DNA of 64,000 bases, from assembly GCA_920105625.2 (NCBI GenBank), contig OV050030.1, positions 77,217,400 to 77,281,399 on the forward strand, read 5' to 3'. Origin of the DNA: Clusia tigrina (Eukaryota > Arthropoda > Insecta > Diptera > Clusiidae). Shown one piece after another: positions 37,101 through 43,934 of this stretch. Positions within the stretch are counted from its first letter, which is position 1. Every line of letters starts with the position of its first letter. The position numbers and the translations under genes are program-made. The notes under the pieces were generated by a model. The model was not told the DNA's origin, searched no databases, and saw only the letters and a list, made by a program, of their open reading frames with translations.

Positions 37101-39021
37101 AACCATTCTTGAAATAACCCTTCCTACCTAATGCTTTAACCGCTATCGCTACATTACCAATTAAACATGCGAAATAAAAATTGATTTTAAAATCAATCAT
37201 TAAATAATACTGTACATATACTGAGAAAGGCTAACCCATACAGAAGGCCCTAAGAATCCAACAATACCACTCCTTCGCCGACCGTGCAACTTTTTTGGGG
37301 ATAGTTTACTATAGATACCATTTTTTCTTTTGACTATTATTTGAAGTATTTTCAGAATAATTTTTGGGAAGTAAAAGTATTTCTTACTTTTGTCTAGGTC
37401 TTTAGTAGCAGATTTATGTTCATCGGCTCTTTCATCTGAATCAGAAAGTTTTAAACGTTTATCTTGAATCGAGGAAGCACGCAATTTTCGTAAATCAACA
37501 TCTTTACATAAATTTGAAGCATCGGGTGAAGAACTTCCCGAGAGATTTTTACTTTGCAAACAGCTACGAGACTTGGAAGAAGTTTGTTTTGAATCCTTTA
37601 GTTTAGTTGGTGAATTCTTTGGTGTCAGTGAATTACTATTTAAAGCTGAACATAATGGAGCAATTTCAAAAGCATCTTTGTCACACTTTAGAGTAGGTTG
37701 TTTATCCCGACTGGACGGCCTACTACTCTTTTGGCGGTCAGATAAGATACTAGACCCAGCAGAAGATGACGTAACCATTATTGTTTCACTGCGCTTACGT
37801 TCTTTATCCTTTTCACGGTTGGAATTCCCTTTGATAGATGACCGACTTGTGGAAGATTGCTGGCGTGTGGAACCTTTGTTTTCAAGACTAGATTTACTGC
37901 GGTAAGATGAAACACTCTTTTCACTGAGATTCGTTTCTTTTGTATTGTTTAAAATGTTTCGCCCAGATTGCATTCGACTTGTACTACTTATTGATATATT
38001 TTTGAAATGCTGTTGTCTGGCTAGGCGTGGATCGCGATGACGTACTGTATGCAACAATGTTGGATTTACTGGATGTACCTTTATCTTGCCCACACTACTA
38101 ATGACTGAGTATCCCTAGGAAGCAAAAAATAGAATTGCAATATAAGATGCATACAGTTTTTTTTACAAATTACCTGCGGTGGCAAAGACATCATGCCAAC
38201 CGGAAGGACATGCTCCGGTTGCGGTTTAGAATTACCAATATTGTGGTGAAATATTCCGTGCCGTATGCTTCCGGTTATTCCAGACGCCTTATCAGGAAGC
38301 AATTGATGTTGTGGTACCATCAGAGTAGAAGGTACCATTCCAGGAACTATTTGTGATGGGATTGTTTGGGGCTGTATCCCAGGCACCAAAGCACTTGCTG
38401 TTTCTAACGCTTCAACTGGCGTAATTACGCTTTCAGTAGCCTTGGACAACTGCTTTTCTTGTTCCTCTAAATGCTTCATTGTTGCTTCAAGTTCTAGTTC
38501 AAGTTTGCGTTTCTTCAATTCAAGCAGCTCTTTAGTTTTTGCGTGGAGAATTTCCTCCATATCAGTCGGAATCGCTTGTGTTGCACTTACCTACAATTGT
38601 ACAATATTGAATAAAATGCATAAAGTAACAAAAAATATTAAAAGTGTAATTACCGTTTTCAAAAAATCTGGATTAACGTGTATCGACGGCTGCGGTTGCT
38701 TTGCTGTGATGGGCCAATTATTATCTAGTCTTTTTACCTTGACGTCTAATGCGTACAATTTTTGGGCTGAAAAGACATCGTTCCAAGTTTGTCGCAGGGC
38801 ATACAGTCGCTCACGTATTTTTTCATTCACCTTTTAAAAATAAATATTTCGGTATTATGTCAATAATAAGTAATAAGCAAATATTCAGTACTAACCATTT
38901 CAAAGACTCCGCAGAATATGTTTACAATACATTGACTGAATAGTTGTACGTATGTGCCCTTGACATTTTTCACAATAGAATCGATTAAATACATAACTGG
39001 CAATTTGAAATCTGCTGAAAC
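20551..39021 (-). CDS. Pcf11: Pcf11, pre-mRNA cleavage complex II / termination factor (11 exons seen, first coding exon missing)
   Basis: Pcf11 is the scaffold of cleavage factor II. It binds the phosphorylated RNA polymerase II CTD and Clp1 and couples 3'-end cleavage to termination in the nucleus. Exons on the minus strand: 39021-38896, 38830-38654, 38590-38174, 38114-37388, 36309-36063, 36003-35835, 35780-35657, 24369-21995, 21934-21814, 21758-21351, 21278-20551. All junctions are GT-AG and reading phases fit throughout, giving about 1872 residues. Order: CTD-interaction domain (KLPVMYLIDSIVKN), coiled coil, Ser-rich region, Pro-rich and FGG repeat region, two zinc fingers around KWYYDIADWGQYEE, acidic tail, and C-terminus ETSGLCSIM. 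The initiator exon (first helices of the CID) was not found within the window. Exon model inferred by me; family identity is firm. Confidence 0.93.
21351..21758 (-). CDS. Pcf11: Pcf11 exon 10 (acidic region)
   Basis: Acceptor TTTCTTTAG, donor GTAAGT. Very acidic (EEDDDDVIVLPNEEPSI, KEEPKDDYDDDDGFEDVG). Phase 1 at both ends fits the neighbouring exons. It also contains an LKIKEEP stretch resembling a sumoylation consensus (seen, not tested). Confidence 0.9.
21814..21934 (-). CDS. Pcf11: Pcf11 exon 9 (small exon)
   Basis: 121 bp, acceptor TTGTTTTCAG, donor GTAATT. Encodes ASLNPSKSVEGKYELVN and continues with NGNDDNAMDIIIKIEGDD. Too short to stand out as an ORF; found because its splice sites and phases (0 and 1) bridge the neighbours. 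Confidence 0.88.
21995..24369 (-). CDS. Pcf11: Pcf11 exon 8 (Pro-rich, FGG-type repeats, zinc fingers, Clp1-binding segment)
   Basis: Largest exon, 2375 bp. In order: charged helical start (KELTDSLKLSEL...), Pro-rich block (VPHPPLPPLPNPNLRLPQIP), and repeated beta-rich units ending FGFPSRELFIDEHWYEIYFGG, YGGLPQSL and RFGALP as in metazoan Pcf11. Next are zinc finger 1 (MQCSSCGVRFP...HLDWHF), the conserved KWYYDIADWGQYEEVEDLEE segment between the fingers, which in yeast and human contacts Clp1, and zinc finger 2 (MCDMCQEKF...EEWHF...HPLCYEDYK). No frameshift or stop, so the gene is under constraint despite the transposon load in the next intron. Confidence 0.95.
24400..24920 (+). mobile_element. 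5' fragment of an LTR retrotransposon: LTR end, primer-binding site, gag start
   Basis: Inside the large Pcf11 intron. An AT-rich stretch ends in ...ACTGTTACATTT and is followed by TGGGGTCCAACC near 24618. Read as a primer-binding site, this would pair with a tRNA 3' end finishing in CCA. A leader follows, then an ATG at 24815 opening MEEMEEKINEKNKSVQQL, stopped at 24917-24919. Pattern and spacing resemble the start of a BEL/Pao or gypsy element. Only about 35 codons remain before mariner sequence begins. The LTR left end and family are not established. Confidence 0.4.
24921..25119 (+). mobile_element. 3' fragment of a mariner (copy 4, same family as 18515/48326/60060)
   Basis: Begins in AAGCGTTTTGCTACGATTGA and runs to GGACAAGATAGTTGTTGATG, near-identical to the last about 150 bp of the other copies, then AATAAATAAAGACTTAATTTTTTGAT. 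The terminal repeat is lost where a TA microsatellite starts. No transposase capacity. Confidence 0.85.
25121..25213. repeat. (TA)n microsatellite
   Basis: About 93 bp of TA repeats with one TTTATG interruption near 25188-25194, starting in the mariner 3' end. Confidence 0.95.
25215..25391. repeat. GC-rich island with a 40-bp direct repeat
   Basis: TTTCGTACAATGCTTTGCAC at 25215 and TTTCGTACAATGCTTGGTAC at 25352 begin two roughly 40-bp copies ending in GCGC(A)xGGCG. They are separated by about 97 bp of GC-rich DNA, a clear contrast to the AT-rich intron. No gene recognised. Confidence 0.7.
25450..26300. other. Unassigned intron sequence
   Basis: No coding domain recognised. Short open frames near 25890-26040 have no motif I know. 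It could hold the N-terminal (THAP) end of the P-like element that follows, but I do not see the C2CH residues. Confidence 0.3.
26300..27214 (+). pseudogene. P-superfamily-like (THAP9-type) transposase, part 1
   Basis: Broken frames along 26400-27110 give QPIDQGVQF-adjacent SIKAYNFLRDGLKFNLPCQS and then the best block, CCVLLMDEFGGRRELEYNA followed by TDRINGFTDYG. In P-element/THAP9 transposases this corresponds to the first catalytic Asp region (a DE[MV]-type motif followed by a GxxD(F/Y)G turn). Several stops occur. The continuation is at 30888 on the other side of a jockey LINE. Function lost. Confidence 0.6.
27324..28126 (+). pseudogene. ORF1 (gag-like) of jockey LINE, zinc-knuckle region deleted
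   Basis: From ATGATG at 27324 the frame gives ASTSLKLPQLGVEASG, then KPPPIFVSGVSNIIPLKELL, KNTEFHTFKLKQERDFNVVL and LGYTVVNVCNIRQRTTKKPL. This is the RRM-like gag core shared by jockey, BS and Doc type ORF1. It ends at 28022 instead of entering the CCHC knuckles expected next. The last about 35 codons (DMTELKTMLKALMGQVSTLL... to TGA 28124-28126) are present in another frame. A deletion of a few hundred bp at about 28000-28020 explains both. The stop overlaps the ORF2 ATG (ATGA). Confidence 0.8.
28123..30669 (+). CDS. ORF2 of jockey-clade LINE: endonuclease and reverse transcriptase
   Basis: 848 residues without a stop. The endonuclease (about 1-225) has VWNANGLSRHIHEI, ISETHF, VYCPPNHP, GSDYNAKHPQWGS and LSSDHSPIVL. 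The RT (about 440-720) has DKKSPGYDLI, SYRPISLLPILSKMFEKL, HQFGFRKHHATI, FLDITQAFDKVWH, GVPQGSVLGPVLYTLF and the FADD active site. KYLGVHLDRRLTW follows. No RNase H, as in the jockey clade. The C-terminus ends in IKLEIKKNKK at an A-rich junction. The other copy continues about 60 residues further (SDIIHRDL...), so the tail is probably lost. Endonuclease and RT motifs are intact; activity is uncertain because of the missing tail and defective ORF1. Confidence 0.9.
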   Translation: MNKLLKIAVWNANGLSRHIHEISAFLADKNIDIMLISETHFTEKSYAKIPQYDLYSTIHPAGTARGGTAVIIRNSIAHVEHECYKKKYLQSTVITIDDYKGPITIAAVYCPPNHPVSCEQFQEFYNSLGSRFIAGSDYNAKHPQWGSRITTPRGRNLYKAMQQNSLSHLSTGEPTYWPTDRNKLPDVIDFFVSKGVPKTNTSMESCLDLSSDHSPIVLTISCEVQIRARTICLHNKSTNWELFRQSIIETLVTNIPLKNKTNIDDAVELLNSAIQHAAWTSTLEPSCISKYRDVSQVVKEQLKEKRRLRRIWQMTRSPYDKNRFNCATKQLKNALRSTKNSEIQSYLSSLSPSQASGYSLWKATKKLNQPTSHVPPIKTKDGGWARSDKEKAQSFALHLLEVFAPFPSKYPQEDIKIAELLDAPYQMDIPIQHFKLKEIRGIIKNTLKDKKSPGYDLITSRILKELPDCGYKFIAQLFNAIIRCDHFPSQWKVAQIILVPKPGKPAEVVTSYRPISLLPILSKMFEKLLLKRLLPIIESKQLIPSHQFGFRKHHATIEQINRVYAFAQNALENREYCSAAFLDITQAFDKVWHQGLLYKLKMHLPYHYFAILKSYLESRFFMVKVNSDVTSLHPIKAGVPQGSVLGPVLYTLFTADLPLTVTTYTATFADDTVVMACNKNPVLASKHLQENLNQIDLWLDKWRIKANAIKSVQTTFTLRAGSCPPVTLSNSQLPQADHAKYLGVHLDRRLTWRYHIFSKRKQLGITLRSLFWLLGRRSALTLGNKVLIYKVILKPIWTYGIQIWGSASKSNLDILQRFQSKVIRLTDHRTYHSDLPPKIKLEIKKNKK
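30670..30887 (+). other. 3' UTR and poly(A) of jockey LINE, with internal A-rich tract
   Basis: An A-rich run (30647-30690) follows the ORF2 stop, then about 160 bp with CCAGCTGGACAGATTGTAGT and AATAAATGGAGAT before A18-19. Two A-rich tracts suggest an internal deletion that fused ORF2 to the normal 3' UTR. Confidence 0.65.
30888..31690 (+). pseudogene. P-superfamily-like transposase, part 2
   Basis: Continues the P-like element after the jockey insertion. LTECSLHIKGMVSDQGTNNI fits the second catalytic block (VSDGxxxN-type) of P/THAP9 transposases. KKMNTARLAQKLIRHIYTKL, FINDFNNGFDICDAKSF and LGRLNEDSLENLFSAFGSKL follow. The last strongly resembles the RLNQDxLENxF motif near the P transposase C-terminus. 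The frame is broken at several points and ends abruptly where Tigger-like sequence starts, near 31690. Confidence 0.72.
31690..32608 (+). pseudogene. Tigger/pogo-like transposase remnant
   Basis: Fragments in order: a helix-turn-helix end (RLAFDFGISEAAIF near 31725), the second DNA-binding block (HNTPSRRK; EEKLYESFLDQRGNNCPLNG near 31870), the DDE region signature NPQPMDQNPIKITKLKYRNK (near 32200), and an acidic C-terminus (EAESITDEEYLAPDSV near 32500-32605). The QPMDQ motif is characteristic of the Tigger/jerky group. Large parts, including the first catalytic Asp, are missing. The same family is seen on the minus strand at 45.75-47.0 kb. Confidence 0.7.
32609..34520. other. Unassigned intron sequence of Pcf11
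   Basis: About 1.9 kb of AT-rich DNA with only short random frames and no repeat structure that I can define. Confidence 0.3.
34524..35434 (+). mobile_element. PIF/Harbinger transposon, deletion derivative with TIRs and TTA duplication
   Basis: 911 bp bounded by inverted repeats GGCGCGGATTCAC...CATTGGTTAAC (left) and the complement of GGCCCGGATTCAC...CATTGGTTAAC (right), about 28 bp. TTA lies on both sides (34521-34523, 35435-35437), the 3-bp duplication expected of Harbinger. Broken coding inside supports the family: YDAKDFRDRFRL near 34830, ITLRYYATSC near 35030 and FGVSQSTVSRVIVLVTS near 35090 (DDE_Tnp_4-type helix-turn-helix region). The catalytic core is deleted. Located in the Pcf11 intron. 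Confidence 0.88.
35657..35780 (-). CDS. Pcf11: Pcf11 exon 7
   Basis: 124 bp, acceptor TTTTTTGTAG, donor GTAAAA. Encodes TSESSLSEKNLKEAPKKS and then STLDDVRAKLAKTAKYSKIWK. Phase 0 in and 1 out, matching exon 8 which lies 11.3 kb away across the transposon-filled intron. Confidence 0.88.
35835..36003 (-). CDS. Pcf11: Pcf11 exon 6
   Basis: 169 bp; acceptor TTTTGTAG, donor GTTCGT. Encodes LFGTEDVDLRTATPQQILAT and a Pro run (LIPPPPPMIS). DVDLR-type motifs recur in the middle of Pcf11 proteins. Confidence 0.9.
36063..36309 (-). CDS. Pcf11: Pcf11 exon 5
   Basis: 247 bp; the acceptor (AATCTACAG) is pyrimidine-poor but is the one that keeps phase with exon 4. The donor is GTATGT. Encodes NLSTALATATLKNMEV and KKRPSTVSGEEEPLLKKMKS, a basic patch that could act as a nuclear localisation signal (inference). 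Confidence 0.78.
36310..37387 (-). other. Pcf11 intron 4
   Basis: 1.08 kb, AT-rich, without repeats or ORFs that I recognise. Confidence 0.6.
37388..38114 (-). CDS. Pcf11: Pcf11 exon 4 (Ser/Arg/Lys-rich region)
   Basis: 727 bp; acceptor GCTTCCTAG, donor GTAAGA. Encodes GKIKVHPVNPTLLHTVRHRD and then PRLARQ. A long Ser-rich disordered segment follows with acidic and basic patches and KDVDLRKLRASS. Such linkers separate the CID from the Clp1-binding end in animal Pcf11. The frame can be read past the donor to a stop at 37200, but the donor consensus and phase support splicing. Confidence 0.9.
38174..38590 (-). CDS. Pcf11: Pcf11 exon 3 (coiled coil)
   Basis: 417 bp, phase 0 at both ends; acceptor CAATTGTAG, donor GTAATT. 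Encodes VSATQAIPTDMEEILHAKTK and a Lys/Glu/Leu heptad-like helix (LLELKKRKLELELEATMKHL), then a Pro/Gln/Val-rich stretch. The AKTKELLELKKRKLELELE helix is strongly conserved in Pcf11. Confidence 0.92.
38654..38830 (-). CDS. Pcf11: Pcf11 exon 2 of those visible (end of CTD-interaction domain)
   Basis: 177 bp, phase 0. Encodes VNEKIRERLYALRQTWNDVF, AQKLYALDVKVKRLDNNWP and SIHVNPDFLKT. This matches the last helices of the CID and the following conserved linker of human PCF11. Confidence 0.93.
38896..39021 (-). CDS. Pcf11: Pcf11 exon 1 of those visible (middle of CTD-interaction domain)
   Basis: 126 bp, phase 0; acceptor TTTTCATAG, donor GTTAGT. Encodes VSADFKLPVMYLIDSIVKNV and LFSQCIVNIFCGVFEM. 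The DSIVKN helix lines the CTD-peptide groove. The preceding helices must lie in an upstream exon that I could not locate between 39022 and 64000, so the start codon is not annotated. Confidence 0.9.
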
Positions 39022-40362
39022 CTATGAAAACGGTCGAAAATAGGAAGAAAAGCATTTTGAAAATGGTAACAATAGGTTGCAGAAAAAAAACTTCGTTAGA
39101 AGATTTGTTACCACGATCAATGAAAAAGTATACTACGAAACGTACGACAAAACAATTCTATTTAAATAATTAAGATGCAAAAACTTTACTCATTCACACT
39201 TTTTAAAAGTTGCGCCGATTAAAGGTAAACATATTTTTTTTTTTTTTAAATGATAATTGTAACTAATAAACATGTCTCCGAAGAATGTGGGCAATTAAAT
39301 GAATCAATTTAGAATCATAATTTTAAAAATGTCTTATTTAAATCTTAATATACAATATAATTGTTTTATTAATATATGTTACTTATATCATAAAGTATTA
39401 GAATTTATACATATAATTGAAAATCTGTATTCCTTGCCATTCAATTTCATATTTAACTTGAAAAGTTTAATTTAAGACTTTCCTCTTTTCATAATAATTT
39501 TTATCCGTGCGCAAAATAGTGTATACAAGTATTTATCCTTTTTTAAATTGGAATTTTGAACAATATTTATTGTTCATATAATCCATTTTGTGATTATTTA
39601 GGATTATATGGAAAAAATATTATGCACAGTATTCATTTCTCTTTTAAAAATACTATCTATTTTGCTTAAACATTTTATTTATTAAAATACATGTAAACAA
39701 AATGTTATTAATTGCCATATTACTAAATAAAACTAACTATTAAGTAGGCAAAAATTATTGAATGCAGTCGTTTACAAAACTGTAATAACAACTATGCTTT
39801 CCAATAATTATAATAATGATTTCAAAATTAGTAAATACACCAAAAATCTGTATGCCATATTACAATTCTATCTATTGTACTGAGTGTACTTGTGCTCCCA
39901 CTTATTGACTCGGTCGGACTATAATTAAGAATGTCATTAAATTTATTGGTATTTATTGTGGATTGGGGATTGCTCCATTTGTACTTTTTTTTAATGCAAA
40001 TTAATAAAAAAAAAAGAGTATATATTAGAAATATAAATAGTATATAATAACTTCAGCCATTGTTAAATTTTAATAAATTGAACCAAAATGTGTGAGCAAC
40101 AGTCTTGAAATATTTTGTAACCAAACTTGTAAAAATTCACTTTTTACGGTAAATTTGAAATTTATTTAAGAATAAAAGAACTAGCTATTGTGATTCAGCT
40201 ACTATACAAACGCACACACGTTTTTCACAATTAAGAAATTTAAATCACTGTAGAATCAACAGATTATAATAATGCATTTATTAGAACCGAATCGATTTTT
40301 ATTTTTAGATAAGGAATTGGAGATATATTTTATCATAACAAACTTTCGAGATATTGAAGGAT
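39022..40362. other. Unassigned AT-rich DNA, probably Pcf11 first intron
   Basis: No ORF or repeat recognised. If Pcf11 has its usual structure, this belongs to the intron before the visible CID exons. Confidence 0.35.
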
Positions 40363-40864
40363 GTTACGATTATGCCCTAATTCCGCATCGGCTGCGGTTA
40401 TATTGTTACCGCACAATAAAAGCTTTGGGTAACATTTGTACAAATTGGTATTCAGCGTACAAGTTAATCGGTAACGATCAGTTTGCAGCCAGATAGGTGG
40501 TAAGAACGCGGTAACAAGCAAAAAGCGTAAATAATAATTAAATAACATAGCACGAAGATGTTCATCTACATATTCACTTCAAATTAATTATATTTTTTTG
40601 GAAAGTAATAATAATAATTAAATTTATTTTCTTTCTAAATAAAATTATATTTCTTTTCTTTTTTCTTTTTGTCAGTGGTGGCAACCATGTAACTGTAGAA
40701 TTATTCAGTGGCTTTGCAGTACATATGAAAAGAGATTTCTAAAACTTTGAAATCGTTACCGCGCTGCTCGAATACCAATTGACGGGAAACAATTAACCCG
40801 GTAACGCTTTTTGGGTGTGGAACTTTTGTTTTCGGTAACAGTCAGAATAAGGCATTAAAGTAAC
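40363..40864. mobile_element. MITE-like element with about 115-bp imperfect inverted repeats
   Basis: The left arm (40363-40478) starts GTTACGATTATGCCCTAATT and contains AATTGGTATTC...GGTAACGATC. The reverse complement of the right arm (40752-40864) reads GTTACTTTAATGCCTTATTC...AATTGGTATTC...GGTAACGATT. Order and spacing of GTTACC-type boxes agree. The centre has no coding capacity. No clear target-site duplication was found and the superfamily is not assigned. Confidence 0.6.
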
Positions 40865-42329
40865 TTTTTTCCTCTCTGAATATTTAAAAGGAGCCATATA
40901 CTCCATAATCGAAGGAAGGACCATGTGCTATATAAATGTCAGATTTAAATTAATAATATAAAAGCTACTGAATTGGTGTTATTTACATTAATTGGTATTC
41001 AAAATTCAGGTTAGACCATCTGCCTTTCTACAACGACTGTGAGAGGAATCGAGTACTTTTTAGTAGGAATCGGTGTCCGACTCCGACACCTCGAAAAACA
41101 TCTTCATATTTCCGTAAATATATGCAAACATATGCCAAAAATATATAATGTTGGTTGAAAAATTTGTAAATAATTAAAAGATATGATATATAACAAATTT
41201 TTTTTACTAACAGTATAATTGAGTTAAATATATTTATGAACTAAACCTAATACGTTAAAATTAACTGTGAATTTTTAGTATTTAAATTAGAATTTATGTA
41301 CATAATAAATATATTTTAGAAAACAAATCAAATAAGCTTTTATATATTTCATTTATATAGATAATAATTTATATGTATGCCTTTAAAAAGTTTCTTGAGA
41401 AACAATGTTTGTTTAGCTAATTGACTTTACAATTCCAAATCCATCCAGGAAATCCGAATAGTTTTTGAAAATACACATTTTCTGCAAGAGAATTTCACTC
41501 TCCAAGACACAATAATAGTGTAATTTTGTCACTACATGTTGACTGAATATGTTTAATAATTTACATCTTTGCTGGAGTCATAGTCCGAGTGCGTATCATA
41601 TAAGACCCTTCTTATTAAAGAAATGAAACCTGACTGTGATAAATATTTCCCATATATAAAAATAGATTGGACGTGAAAGTTATACATTCGCGATTTTTAT
41701 CGCAAATAATTTAATATTACAAATCTCGCCGATTTATGCTAATTTATAAAATTTTTATTAGCATAAAAACTACAAATTATGCAAATGAGTGAATATGGAT
41801 CGTTGCTTGCCTTTGACTCTAAATAATTTTACGTTTAACTCAGTAATGAATATATTTTCATTTTAAACGTGCAGTTAAAATATTCGGGAAAATAAATGAC
41901 CACGTAACAATGGTTATGGAAATGAAGCTGAGCTTTTCATCATCAAGTTATTGCGGTATAATACTACAAAATTTAATAAAAATCTGAAGCTGTAATGTGG
42001 GAAAAAACTGAAAAAGCTAGTAATAAGGAGATATATACTAGTTCGTATTTTGAATCCAGAAACCCACATAAAATTAGAAAGAATCCTATGTTGGTTGCTG
42101 AACATTCCCTGAAAGTTTTTAACAGTAGTAATCTATTAACATGGTGGAAAACATCATCAGTGCCAAACCCATGAAATTTAAATAGAAGTGTAGAAGTGGA
42201 TAAAGAAAGAGTAAGAAGAGAGCAAAATAACTGCTGAAATATGTCACAACATATATAATATTCAGGGTTTGAATGCTGACTACTAAATAACAAGAGTAAT
42301 TGAATTTGCCCCCCGACTACTGCTACTGC
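40865..42329. other. Unassigned AT-rich DNA
   Basis: About 1.5 kb with only short chance frames. Confidence 0.35.
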
Positions 42330-43580
42330 TTATAAAAGAGTAGTAGCCGAAAAACAAAAGGCAATGATTCGCCTCTACTCTGTAGAGTAATAGCGTAATA
42401 AAAGAATGAGCGGAGCAAATTTTTCTTCAACTGAAGGGTACAGATCACAGCATGCACCAAAATACAATTTTGTAATTGCCATCTCAGCGAAAGTAATGCT
42501 CTCTCATGTTTTATATCAATAGTAGAGTTGTGACAAAAATCAATACTAAATTCGAAAACAAAAAAAATTTTTTAGCGCCGCTCTGATTTGTAATTGCTTA
42601 TCGTAAAACTTAATTAACTTAACGTTAACGTAAAGTATGTAGTATGATATCTATTATTCAAGAGAAATTGACAAGAAATATAGCATATTCATCCACTAAG
42701 TTGCAACTCCGTAAGATAAATATAAAAGAAAAATTAAACAAAAATAACAAACTTCATGAAAACTTTGGAGTAATTTTGTGTTAATAATAATTGTCCTCAT
42801 CTTTTAGTTTAACGAACATAATATTTTCTATAGTTACATGATTGAGTCTATTTCTATTGTCAGTCAAAACCAATTTTAACGATAAAGATTGTTACCTGTT
42901 TTGAATAAAAACAGTTATTGAGAATACACACTTGAAATAAATAAATCACGTTTTTAAGAATTGAACAAAAAATTCATAAATTGCTAAGCACACAAAGCTC
43001 CTGATAAGTAAAGCGGTGTTGCTTGCAATAATATAATACATTAAGGTGGATGCCAGTAAACTGTAATATAACATTTTCAAGTTTTGAAACGATGGATTCA
43101 AATGATAAATGCACTTCTCCAGCATTCACAGTTTTGTGTTCGTCCCAATTTTTTTTTAAATAGCAAATTTCAACTGACGTTTTGGATGGTGATAAAACTT
43201 TGGTTGAACATCGTGTCCCAATATAAGAAAGCAGAAAGCATATAATACGTTCGTTAGATAATAATTTAGATGTCCTAGTCTTTAATGGCTGATTATTTTT
43301 TTAATATATAATTTTGCACTATTTTCTCAGTAAAAATTTTGCAATCAGTCATAGCCCTTAAAAAATCAATAATGAAGTTCCTCCTCTTAAAACATTTTTT
43401 TTTATGGATTTCTAAAGATTTTTATCACAGCTCTACTACGACTATGAAACATGAGAGAGAGCAATAATAGTAGCTGATAATGCTATTACCATTTTGACTA
43501 AAAAAGCGTTCCTTACGCTATTACTGTAAACAACAGAGCTGAATCATTGCTTTGTTTTTTTAGATACTAGGCTACAGAAG
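42330..43580. mobile_element. Long inverted-repeat element (arms about 160-210 bp)
   Basis: The left arm (about 42330-42541) and the reverse complement of the right arm (about 43420-43580) share, in the same order, AGTAGCC, AACAAA(A)GGCAATGATTC, AGTAATAGCGTAA, TGCTCTCTCATGTTT and GTAGAG(T/C)TGTGA(C/T)AAAAATC. The inner boxes look like hAT ends (TAGAGxTGTGAxAAAAATC). The 0.9-kb centre has no transposase. Likely a foldback or non-autonomous hAT-like element; boundaries are approximate. Confidence 0.6.
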
Positions 43581-43934
43581 AGCAAAGCATTTTCAAAAAT
43601 TGATAGTATTAAGGTTCTGCTGTTCAAAAAGATGGTTGCGAAAGAACAGTACTAGACTGCATTGTTCATCGGATTGTTCCCCAAATCATGTGAACACACA
43701 CCTTTTATTGCAAAACTACATTACAAATAGAGAATGTATAGTAAACCAAAAATCCGGCAAAATAAACGCTTCTATGTACTTTTTGAAAAATAGCAATAAC
43801 AATTCTAAATAAACATATAAAAATAAAAATAACGGTTAATGAATATAAAACATTCACATTGAGAAAATACAATTGCCCTACTATTAATATGAACGACGAC
43901 GTTATACCACAACACCACTTCTCGAAATTCAACA
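43581..43934. other. Unassigned DNA
   Basis: No motif recognised in the short frames here. Confidence 0.3.

Noticed and set aside
37573..37905. 110-codon plus-strand frame
   Set aside because: Antisense to the Ser-rich Pcf11 exon 4; composition is explained by that.
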